Positions 35,981 to 42,900 of a stretch of DNA of 64,000 nt are shown here, piece after piece. A program made the position numbers and the translations under genes. The DNA is from Polycyclovorans sp002706265 (GTDB lineage: Bacteria; Pseudomonadota; Gammaproteobacteria; Nevskiales; Nevskiaceae). Position 1 is the first letter of the stretch, and each line of letters starts with the position of its first letter. The notes beneath the pieces were generated by a model. The model ran no database searches. It was given only the letters and a program-made list of their open reading frames with translations, and had not been told where the DNA came from. The stretch is from NCBI GenBank assembly GCA_963973915.1, contig CAXBBM010000006.1:1-64000 (forward strand), in the 5' to 3' direction.

Positions 35981-37092
35981 GTGAAGCCGAAGGCGGCGGC
36001 GAACGCACCGAAGCCCCGACCCAGAAAAAAATCGACCAGTCGCGTGAGCAGGGGCAGATCGCCCGCTCGCGTGAGCTGTCGCAGGCGCTGGTGACGATCT
36101 TTGGCGCATTGGCGTTGTTGCTGCTGGGCGGCCAGGTGCTGGCCGAGCTGTCCGGCTTCATGGCCGACAGCCTGGGCGCGGTGGGTCAGCGCGATGCCCA
36201 GCCGGCGCGGGCCATCGGCACGGCCTTGCTGCACGTGATGGGCATCGTCGGCCTGCTGGTGCTGGTGCCGTGGCTGGCGTCGCTGATCGCGCCTTCGCTG
36301 ATCGGCGGGCTGATGGTGTCCGGCAAGGGCATCATCCCCGACCTGAGCAAGCTCGACCCGATCAAGGGCTTCGCGCGGCTGTTCTCGGCGCAGGCGGCCG
36401 CCGAGCTGGGCAAGGCGCTGGGCAAGATGCTGTTGATCGGCGGGCTGGTGCTGGCCTACATCGCCGCCAATCTCGACCGCTTGCTGGGCCTTGCCCACGT
36501 CCCGCTGGCGGCGGCGCTGGCCGAAACCGGCCGCATGCTCATGGAGGTGCTGCTGATGGGCCTGGTGGGCCTGGCGCTGGTCGCGGCCGCCGATGTGCCG
36601 TTCCAGCTCTGGAACCACGGTCGTCAATTGAAGATGTCGCGCGATGAAATCAAGCGCGAAATGTTTGAATCCGAAGGCCGCCCCGAAGTGAAGGCCAAGC
36701 GCCGCCAACGGGCCATGGAACTGTCCCGAGGCCGCATGCTGGAGGCGGTGGCCAGCGCCGATGTGGTGATCACCAACCCGACGCATTTCGCGGTGGCGCT
36801 GCGTTACGACGCAACGCGCATGGCCTCGCCCGAGGTGGTCGCCAAGGGCGCCGACGAGGTGGCGGCCGCGATTCGCGAACGGGCGGTGCAACACGCCGTG
36901 CTGCGGGTGGAATCACCGCCGCTGGCGCGCGCCCTGTTCCGCAGCACCGAGGTGGGTCGGGCCGTGCCCCCGGAGCTGTTCACCGCGGTGGCGCAGATTC
37001 TGGCCTGGGCCTACCGCATCAAGGCCGGCGCGCACGATCCCGCGCCGGTGCCCGAGGTGCCCGAGCCCCTGGGCCGCCCGTTCGACGATTGA
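35977..37092 (+). CDS. flhB: Flagellar export switch protein FlhB
   Basis: The 371-residue protein has four TM helices (about 35-210) after the family-typical GERTEAPTQKKIDQSREQGQ. Its cytoplasmic domain carries the autocleavage motif NPTH at residues 267-270, followed by FAVALRYDATRMASPEVVAK and the AR-LFRSTEVGRAVPPELF block. FlhB switches export from rod/hook to filament substrates. The operon ends here: a convergent alanine dehydrogenase gene follows, so flhA is not adjacent as it is in many flagellar clusters. Confidence 0.97.
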   Translation: MSEAEGGGERTEAPTQKKIDQSREQGQIARSRELSQALVTIFGALALLLLGGQVLAELSGFMADSLGAVGQRDAQPARAIGTALLHVMGIVGLLVLVPWLASLIAPSLIGGLMVSGKGIIPDLSKLDPIKGFARLFSAQAAAELGKALGKMLLIGGLVLAYIAANLDRLLGLAHVPLAAALAETGRMLMEVLLMGLVGLALVAAADVPFQLWNHGRQLKMSRDEIKREMFESEGRPEVKAKRRQRAMELSRGRMLEAVASADVVITNPTHFAVALRYDATRMASPEVVAKGADEVAAAIRERAVQHAVLRVESPPLARALFRSTEVGRAVPPELFTAVAQILAWAYRIKAGAHDPAPVPEVPEPLGRPFDD

Positions 37093-37130
37093 TCGAATGA
37101 TTGAAACGCAGGGCCGGTGCGGTGGGTGGA

Positions 37131-38255
37131 TCAGCCCGTCTCGCCAATTGCCGCCAACGCGGGCTGGTACGGCAGCCCCAGGCCCTGGGCCACCGCAGGG
37201 TGGGTGATGGCGCCGCGATGCACGTTCAGCCCGGCGCGCAGGTGGGCATCGGCGTGCAGCGCCTGTCGGTAACCCTGGTTTGCCAGCCGCAGCAGGTAGG
37301 GCAGGGTGGCGTTGGTCAGCGCCAGCGTGCTGGTGCGCGCCACGGCCCCGGGAATGTTGGCGACGCAGTAATGCACGATGCCCTCTTCCACATAGGTGGG
37401 GTTTTGGTGGGTGGTGGCGCGTGAGGTTTCGAAGCAGCCGCCCTGGTCGATGGCGACATCGACCACCACCGAGCCCTCACGCATCTGCCCGAGCATCGCG
37501 CGGCTGACCAGCTTGGGCGCGGCCGCCCCCGGCAGCAGCACCGCCCCAATCACCAGATCGGCGTGGCAGACGCTGTGCTCCAGGGCCTCGCGGGTGGCGT
37601 AGACGGTCTTCAGGCGGCCGTCGAACAGGGTGTCCAGTTCGTTGAGGCGGCGCGGCGCGGTGTCCAGAATAGTGACCGAGGCGCCCATGCCCACGGCGAT
37701 GCGCGCCGCGTTGTAGCCGACCACGCCGCCGCCGATGACCGCCACCTCGGCGGGCGCCACCCCCGGCACGCCGCCGAGCAGAATGCCGGCGCCGCCCTGG
37801 GCTTTTTCCAGTGCATGGGCGCCGGCCTGCACCGACAGCCGGCCCGCAACCTCGCTCATCGGCGTCAACAGCGGCAGGCCGCCTTGCGGGCTGGTCACGG
37901 TTTCGTAGGCGATGGCCACGCAGTCTGCCGCCAGCAGGCCGCGCGCCTGCACCGGGTCGGGCGCCAGATGCAGATAGGTGAACAGCACCTGCCCCGGCCG
38001 CAGCATCGCGCACTCGGCGGGCTGGGGCTCCTTGACCTTGACGATCAATTCGGCGCGGGCGAACACGGAGGCCGCGTCGGGCGCGATTCGGGCGCCAGCC
38101 TGCTCATAGGCCGAGTCGGCGATGCCACTGCCGACGCCCGCGCCGGTCTCGATCAGCACCTCGTGGTGGTGGGCGACCAGCTCGCGTACGCCGGCCGGCG
38201 TCAGCCCGACGCGGTATTCGTGGTTCTTGATCTCCCGGGGAACGCCGATGCGCAT
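37131..38255 (-). CDS. ald: Alanine dehydrogenase
   Basis: The 374-residue enzyme begins with the family signature MRIGVPREIKNHEYRVGLTP. The Rossmann motif VAVIGGGVVGYNAARIAVGM is followed by GASVTILD at about 168-195. The substrate-site Lys (VKVKEPQ) and the catalytic His (TYLHLAPD) are intact. It interconverts L-alanine with pyruvate and ammonia using NAD. ATG 38255 is chosen because the 11-residue upstream extension is not part of the family. It converges on flhB. Confidence 0.95.
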   Translation of the reverse strand: MRIGVPREIKNHEYRVGLTPAGVRELVAHHHEVLIETGAGVGSGIADSAYEQAGARIAPDAASVFARAELIVKVKEPQPAECAMLRPGQVLFTYLHLAPDPVQARGLLAADCVAIAYETVTSPQGGLPLLTPMSEVAGRLSVQAGAHALEKAQGGAGILLGGVPGVAPAEVAVIGGGVVGYNAARIAVGMGASVTILDTAPRRLNELDTLFDGRLKTVYATREALEHSVCHADLVIGAVLLPGAAAPKLVSRAMLGQMREGSVVVDVAIDQGGCFETSRATTHQNPTYVEEGIVHYCVANIPGAVARTSTLALTNATLPYLLRLANQGYRQALHADAHLRAGLNVHRGAITHPAVAQGLGLPYQPALAAIGETG

Positions 38256-38466
38256 GGCCCTGTCCGTTGATGGGTGAGCCGTGAGCATGTCACCGTTCGG
38301 CGCAAGGCCGCGTTAACGATTGCACGTGCAGGCGCTTGGGCGCCGGGGCCGCGACATCGGTCCGGTCCCAGGCACCGTGTCGGGGTTAAAGTGGCGCGGC
38401 GGGCGGGGCGGCCGGTGTGCGCCGCGGCTGCTGTCGTCAAAACCAATCGCCATTGCATGGAGCCTT

Positions 38467-39423
38467 ATGAGCGCAATTTTATTGACGCCCACCTGGTCGG
38501 GCGACCGCGACCACTTCGCGTTGCTGCGCCAGACCCTGGCCCGTTCGGGCCTTGCCGATGTGCCGCATCAGGTGGTGGTGCAGACCGAAGACGAGGCGGC
38601 GTTCCGGCCCTTCGTGGAGGGCGCCGTGTCGCTGCAGACCACGGCCGAGGTTCTGCCCGGGCCCATCGAGGCAAGGCGCCAACAGGCACGACGCCACAGC
38701 GCCCGACTTGGCGTCTGGGGCACCCGCATGGCGGGCAGTCTGGCCTTGCGGGCGGGGGGATTTCCCCAGTGGACCCGCTACACCGGCTGGCATGTCCAGC
38801 AGATCAGCAAGCTGGCGGCTGCGGCGGCCAGCCCCGTCGACACCGTGGTGGTGGTCGACTGCGACGTGGCCGTGTTGCCCGGTGCCGGCCTTGCCGACTT
38901 TGTCGACGCCCAGGGCCGCATCGTCTGCCTGCATCGTCAGGCACCCGCTTCGGCCATGGGCACCAAGCAGCGGCGCTGGTGCACCCAGGCGCACGCCCTG
39001 CTGCAGCAGCCCATGCCCAGCTCGGGCCTGCTCGACACCTCGTTCGACACGCCGTTCGTTTTTCATGCGCCCACGGTGCGGCGCTTCTTCGCGTATCTGG
39101 AACAACGCCACGACCAGCCGTGGTGGCAGGTGCTGCTGTCGCAACCGGTGCGACGCTGGTCGGAGTTCGCCAGCTATCGGTTGTTCCTGCGCCACCACGT
39201 GCCCGCCGAGCAGGTGCAGTGGCGCATCACCGACCGGCTCATCCAGCCCATCTACAACGAACCGACGCCCGCTGCGGTGGCGCAGCGCTTCAGTGAGCTG
39301 ATGGCCGTGCCGGGCACGCACTACACCACGATTCATACGCAGTCCGGCGGCAAACGGCTGTGGGGCGCCGACGCCTATGCGCCGCTGCTGCTGGCGCAGC
39401 TGGACGCGGCGCGCGGCGCTTGA
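38467..39423 (+). CDS. DUF6492-like putative glycosyltransferase
   Basis: The 318-residue protein starts MSAILLTPTWSGDRDHFALL, an N-terminal strand typical of GT-A folds. It carries a DxD-type metal motif in TVVVVDCDVAVLPG (about residues 130-143) and a later GTHYTTIHTQSGGKRLWG segment. The layout resembles DUF6492 proteins, which are grouped with glycosyltransferases; the assignment is by motif only. There is no signal or TM. It stands alone between alanine dehydrogenase and ligE; the acceptor is unknown. The long in-frame upstream extension is excluded as non-homologous low-complexity sequence. Confidence 0.65.
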   Translation: MSAILLTPTWSGDRDHFALLRQTLARSGLADVPHQVVVQTEDEAAFRPFVEGAVSLQTTAEVLPGPIEARRQQARRHSARLGVWGTRMAGSLALRAGGFPQWTRYTGWHVQQISKLAAAAASPVDTVVVVDCDVAVLPGAGLADFVDAQGRIVCLHRQAPASAMGTKQRRWCTQAHALLQQPMPSSGLLDTSFDTPFVFHAPTVRRFFAYLEQRHDQPWWQVLLSQPVRRWSEFASYRLFLRHHVPAEQVQWRITDRLIQPIYNEPTPAAVAQRFSELMAVPGTHYTTIHTQSGGKRLWGADAYAPLLLAQLDAARGA

Positions 39424-39442
39424 ATCCGAAGCAGCCGGCCGG

Positions 39443-40294
39443 CTATTCCGGCGGCGTCCAGCCCTCGCGCACCCGCAGGAAACGCGCGAATCGGGGAATG
39501 CCCTTGTCGGTGAGGCCGTTGTAGCGATACGTGACCCAGGTGCCGACCGGCGGCGGATCGGCACGCTGGGCGTCGCTGAAACCGCTGCCGAGGGCGAAGC
39601 GGATGCCCTCGGGGGTCTCGACCTCGAGCGCGCCCATCTGGCCGGTGTATTTGCCCCGGCCGGGCCGGTAGCCAATGACCCGCGCTTCGGCATCATCGTG
39701 AGGCTTGAGCTTGAGCAGGTCATCGCTGCGGCCGGCGCGGTAGCGGGCCTGGCCGTGGTGCAGCATCAGCCCTTCGCCGCCCCCACGGACGACCGCGTCC
39801 AGGTGCTGCATGAGTTTAGCTTCGTCGGCCACCCGAAACTGGCGCACCGGCTGCAACCACGGCAGGTTCAGCGGTGCCAGCAGCGCGCGCATGGCCTGCA
39901 CCCGCGCATCGAACGGGCCGCCATGTTCGGGCAGGTCAAACACCCTGAACTGAACGTCGCGCCAGTCGGCATCGTCCGGCGGGTGGCGCCGGACGATGCC
40001 CGACACCCGCTCGAAGTCGCCGCGCCCGGTCCACAGTTCCCCGTCCATAGGCACCCGCGGCCAGCCTGCGGTGTACCAGTCGGGCGGGGTGATGACATGC
40101 CCGCCACGCGTCCAGAGCTGCGCGCCATCCCAGCGGCCGCGCACGCCGTCCAGCTTTTCACTGACCCAGTACTCGGCAACGCGCAGGCCGGGCGCGTACA
40201 CCTTCGCGTTCATCACCGCAGGCGGCTGCGGCGGGGCCTCGGCAAAGCCAACCGCCGCGTGCAGCAACGCGAGCGATAGCAGCAGTCGCAACAT
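39443..40294 (-). CDS. ligE: Periplasmic ATP-dependent DNA ligase, Lig E type
   Basis: The 283-residue protein has a signal peptide (about 1-19, LLLSLALLHAAVGFA) and a minimal ATP-dependent DNA ligase. The nucleotidyl-accepting Lys47 is in SEKLDGVRG. Later motifs are MDGELW (III), FDLP (IIIa region), GGEGLMLH (IV) and LKLKPHDDAEARVIGYRPG (V). The OB domain has the GALEVETPEGIRFALGSGFS pattern. Lig E enzymes seal DNA nicks in the periplasm and have been linked to DNA uptake or biofilm DNA. The neighbouring integron remnant is noted but no functional link is proven. Confidence 0.9.
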   Translation of the reverse strand: MLRLLLSLALLHAAVGFAEAPPQPPAVMNAKVYAPGLRVAEYWVSEKLDGVRGRWDGAQLWTRGGHVITPPDWYTAGWPRVPMDGELWTGRGDFERVSGIVRRHPPDDADWRDVQFRVFDLPEHGGPFDARVQAMRALLAPLNLPWLQPVRQFRVADEAKLMQHLDAVVRGGGEGLMLHHGQARYRAGRSDDLLKLKPHDDAEARVIGYRPGRGKYTGQMGALEVETPEGIRFALGSGFSDAQRADPPPVGTWVTYRYNGLTDKGIPRFARFLRVREGWTPPE

Positions 40295-40794
40295 GAACAA
40301 GGGTGACACCTGATTGTTCACACCATTTCTCCGAATCATCCCCTTTCTCTTTTGGCGGACGCCCCCGGCGCGCGGATCTGATTGGCCGTTGCATGCGCCG
40401 CTCCAGCTTTGGCAATTAATTGTCAGCCATCAGTGGCCGAGCCATACTTTGACTTCTGAGTCGTGCGTGTTCCCGATCTGCACACCCGGCGAAAGGGATA
40501 AGAACGGTGCAGCGTCCTCCACGCGATGCAGTAAAGGGTGCATTTTCCTTGGCCACTTCCTCGCGTTTTCTTAATTCAACGGCAGGCCCCTCAACCGCAG
40601 TTACCAAGGCGGCGAACAAGCAGATTGCCCAAGGAGCAATAAAATTGACCGTCCTAAAATCGAGGTTGATTGGTCCTATTGGGCTTTGAAGCCATTTACA
40701 TCCCGGGAAAAAACGAACTAGATCCTTGTCTCCAAGGTTTGAAGGTGGTTCTATGTCGGTTCGCAACGCGCGCTCTTGATTGCTCTGATGTCTT
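40295..40794. other. AT-richer stretch without a convincing gene
   Basis: This stretch has clearly lower GC than the flanks and belongs to the integron-like island. A minus-strand open frame (stop at 40416, open to about 40835) encodes a possible hydrophobic segment (TVNFIAPWAICLFAALVTAV) followed by a charged tail. It lacks a credible start codon and RBS after the attC-like element, so it is at best a degraded third cassette. A plus-strand frame at 40507-40689 is a shadow of it. No terminator or promoter was seen. Confidence 0.45.
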
Positions 40795-40868
40795 AGATAA
40801 GCAGCGCGTGTAAGCGCGTCCGGTGGAGGCCCCACCGGGGCGAAACGTACTTGAGCGGCTTGTTAGAA
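40795..40868 (-). other. Degenerate attC-like element (second cassette)
   Basis: Read on the minus strand, the element begins 2 bp after the stop of the 254-residue gene with TTCTAACAAGCCGCTCAAG, matching the R''-L'' start of many attC sites (YTAACAAGC..). A 7-bp hairpin (40820-40826 with 40832-40838) sits in the middle. The distal GTTRRRY core is not recognisable. Position and start sequence support an attC; the far end is eroded. Confidence 0.45.
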
Positions 40869-40869
40869 G

Positions 40870-41634
40870 TCATACTCGAAGTTTTCGACAAAACTGGATA
40901 GCCTCTGGGCAGTGCACCAGTTCAGCACCATGCAGATCTCTGCTAGCCTCCCATAAAAATCGAAACTCATTCTGATTCGCATAGCGAAGCGGTTTCACAA
41001 AGTATTTGGCGGAAGTTATCATCTTGGCAGTTTCATCAGAAATACTGAATCGATCAATTTCTCGCGCGCTGGATCCGATTATTGCCTTAATTGGACTGTA
41101 TTCGCACATGGCATAAAGTGAGCTACTGGATCCAACGCTTTTCTGGATGGCCTTTGCAAACCCATATGGGTCATCGATTATGAAGCCGCTGTCGTAGCCG
41201 AACGAATCACTTAGTGTCACGTTTTCTGTTGCAGAAGTGGCGCAAAAAACGTAGTTTTCAAATCCCGACCCGTAGTTTCCTGCAACGAAGCCCCAGTCCG
41301 CTTTAGCGATCGCCGTAACTATTCCTTCTTGCTTATCACCGACTTCGGCATGGTCGTACGACGCATAGTAATTGAATGACCCTAGCTGCAATGTTCCATT
41401 GCGAAAGAAATGATCTACATGGCAACTTTTGGCCAGCTTGATGATGGGTCGTTCCGGCAGCTCCATTAATCTTATCTGAGTTTCCGCAACTGGCTCAATT
41501 CTCTCGAAAGTCTCCAGAACGGATTGACTGTGGAAATCAGATAGGAGCCACCTCAGAAGCAGCTCCTGTTGTTCAGTGTTTAGCGCCCCCTCTCTCCAAA
41601 GGTGCTTGTATAGGCGAAATGTTCCTGGCGGCAT
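40870..41634 (-). CDS. Hypothetical cassette protein, 254 aa
   Basis: The product is not assigned to a named family. It is a soluble, mixed alpha/beta protein. Its pattern is KLAKSCHVDHFFRNGTLQLG, SFNYYASYDHAEVGDKQEGI, a middle VFCATSATE and FIIDDPYGFAKAI, and the C-terminal NQNEFRFLWE. This recalls a widespread uncharacterised group found in defence and mobile islands (N-terminal FRxGxLxxGxxxYY, a G-D-x-x-E-G motif, late EFRF), but no activity is known. Codon use and base composition are far more AT-rich than the chromosome. An attC-like element begins just after the stop and another precedes the gene, so it reads as an integron gene cassette. Confidence 0.7.
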   Translation of the reverse strand: MPPGTFRLYKHLWREGALNTEQQELLLRWLLSDFHSQSVLETFERIEPVAETQIRLMELPERPIIKLAKSCHVDHFFRNGTLQLGSFNYYASYDHAEVGDKQEGIVTAIAKADWGFVAGNYGSGFENYVFCATSATENVTLSDSFGYDSGFIIDDPYGFAKAIQKSVGSSSSLYAMCEYSPIKAIIGSSAREIDRFSISDETAKMITSAKYFVKPLRYANQNEFRFLWEASRDLHGAELVHCPEAIQFCRKLRV

Positions 41635-41678
41635 TCGAGTTCTATGTCTCTGCTGTGCCCTAAGGTTAGGTCACTTAA

Positions 41679-41756
41679 ATGCTAATGCCTAAGCTGACCC
41701 GACCCCGCGCATTAGCGAAGTGGAGGCGTGGGGTCGGGTGCAGCGCCTTGTTGGGT
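41679..41756 (-). other. attC-like recombination site (first cassette)
   Basis: On the minus strand the element starts ACCCAAC (a perfect RYYYAAC core) then AAGGCGCTGCACCCGACCCC. A perfect 10-bp stem joins 41697-41706 and 41730-41739. It closes with CAGCTTAGGCATTAGC, which differs from the usual GAGCTTCGGCGTTAGGC only at a few positions, one of them the G of the GTT core. Length (about 78 bp), stem and end sequences are those of an attC. The DUF6998-like gene runs into it and takes its last residues (ATQQGAAPDPTPPLR) from it, which is common in cassettes. Confidence 0.7.
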
Positions 41757-42230
41757 GGCGCGGAGCCTGCTGCTGATGTCCGTGACCCTTGGATCATTGA
41801 GTACGCTACGCCGAAAGTGAAAAAGTTGCCCATTACTGTGCTTGGAAAAATGTCCTAACTCGGCGACGACCTCAATGGGAATTAGGCCGGCATATGAAAC
41901 AGAGAATGTAGGCGAGTAAATAACCGCTGCCAAGACATCGAAGGGGCGTGATGCGAGATTGCGCATGATGCCGAGTTGCACCGATTTGTTGTGTTCAGTT
42001 GGGCGCCGACCCTTGATCTGGTAGCGAACCCCTGCCGCATCTGTTGCGTCATGGCCTGCGGCAGATTGGGCAAGGATGCTGAGGCCGAGAGCGCGAGCAA
42101 CTAGAAATTCCGTGCAGTCTGCGATGGGATTGTTTGAGCTACGGACGATGCCGCGTGACCGTAGCTCCTCCATGAGGCTGGCATAGGCCAGAAGTAACTC
42201 CCCGTCTTTTAGATCGCTCCAGTCCTTCAC
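41712..42230 (-). CDS. DUF6998-like putative nuclease-fold cassette protein
   Basis: The 172-residue protein starts at GTG 42230. It has an N-terminal helical stretch (LKDGELLLAYASLMEELRSR) and the phrase GIVRSSNNPIADCTEFLVAR, then GHDATDAAGVRYQIKGRRPT. The Asp and QIK spacing resembles a PD-(D/E)xK nuclease core as in DUF6998-type proteins. The last 15 residues are encoded by the attC site. It is the cassette nearest the integrase remnant, with the cassette boundary core GTTGGCT (42239 to 42233 on the minus strand) three bases before the start. Function is unknown; a restriction-like or DNA-processing role is inference. Confidence 0.65.
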   Translation of the reverse strand: MKDWSDLKDGELLLAYASLMEELRSRGIVRSSNNPIADCTEFLVARALGLSILAQSAAGHDATDAAGVRYQIKGRRPTEHNKSVQLGIMRNLASRPFDVLAAVIYSPTFSVSYAGLIPIEVVAELGHFSKHSNGQLFHFRRSVLNDPRVTDISSRLRATQQGAAPDPTPPLR

Positions 42231-42335
42231 ATAGCCAACCGACTAGATTTAGCCCGCTTGCGGCCGTAATAATTCGGCGGCGTAACGCCGAATCGACACA
42301 CGCAAGTTTCTGATTCAGCGTGGTTATGAAAAGTC
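42231..42335. other. Possible attI/intergenic region of decayed integron
   Basis: This 105-bp gap separates the integrase fragment (plus) from the first cassette (minus), the position expected of attI. A GTT-type core (GTTGGCT, minus strand, 42239-42233) sits at the cassette edge. An inverted repeat with 8-bp arms (42272-42279 and 42286-42293) lies in the middle. No clear LexA box or -35/-10 pair was recognised. Confidence 0.45.
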
Positions 42336-42601
42336 ATGACTGCCGAAATGCTTCCGGTGACGATCGCCGTCGTGACCAAGCCAAAGCTGCACGATCAGGT
42401 CAGTGTTGCAGTACGCGTTGGGGGCTACACCTTGCGCACTGAGCAAGCCTATGTGGCGTAGTGCCGCAGATTTATTCTGTTTCATGGCAAGCAGGCCTGA
42501 GGCAGTTTGGGCATTCTTGTCACACTTGGCGACTGATCGCAATGTAATGCCGGTCAACGCAGAATCAGGCCAAGGCTGCGGTGCATTTATCCGGTGCCTG
42601 A
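42336..42601 (+). pseudogene. Integron integrase (intI) 5' remnant
   Basis: Translated across three frames this fragment shows the N-terminal SAM-like domain of an integron-type tyrosine recombinase. Frame one gives KPKLHDQV and YTLRTEQAYVA, then an in-frame TAG at 42459 where the family has Trp, then CRRFILFHGKQ. A frameshift leads to EAVWAFLSHLATDRNV and a second shift to TQNQAKAAV. The order and spacing match IntI (TEQAYV-W-RRFI-FHGK, AFLSHLA, TQNQAL). The catalytic domain is missing after about 42600. The fragment is divergent from the cassettes, the classical integron arrangement. It cannot encode an active enzyme. Confidence 0.75.
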
Positions 42602-42900
42602 GCGGGTGAGACGTGAGTGGGTGCCCGTCGCGGTATGCGGTCGTTGCCGGCTGCTGAAGCGAGCCGCGTCGGGTTGGTCCCCTCGCTGATTCTGCCGTTG
42701 GTCGGTGGTTCGGCTTCGGGCACAGGCGGCGCCTGATACGGCGGTCGCAGCATGGGCATACGGCTTCGACAGGCGTGCGTCCCCCATTTCACGCGGCCCG
42801 CGCAGGGTAAAGTGCGGCCGTCGGCCGACGCTGGCAGTGCCCATCCGGGCGTGCAGCCTTTAGCATTCGGCCCCTACGCCGCCACCCCCTGCAATCGCCC
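42602..42900. other. 299-bp gap, no recognised gene
   Basis: GC content returns to the chromosomal level here. A minus-strand open frame (42565-42792) is Pro/Arg-rich without family features and crosses the integrase remnant, so it is not called. The catalytic half of the integrase could not be found. The promoter of the DUF2298-gtrA-GT2 operon should lie in the last 100 bp, but no clear boxes were seen. Confidence 0.55.

Noticed and set aside
40416..40835. Minus-strand 139-codon frame with a hydrophobic stretch in the island
   Set aside because: There is no credible start or RBS downstream of the attC-like site, and the nominal ATG lies inside the attC-like hairpin. It is noted as a possible degraded cassette, not a gene.
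42565..42792. 75-codon minus-strand frame between the integrase remnant and the DUF2298 gene
   Set aside because: It is Pro/Arg-rich, has no recognised domain, and overlaps the integrase fragment.
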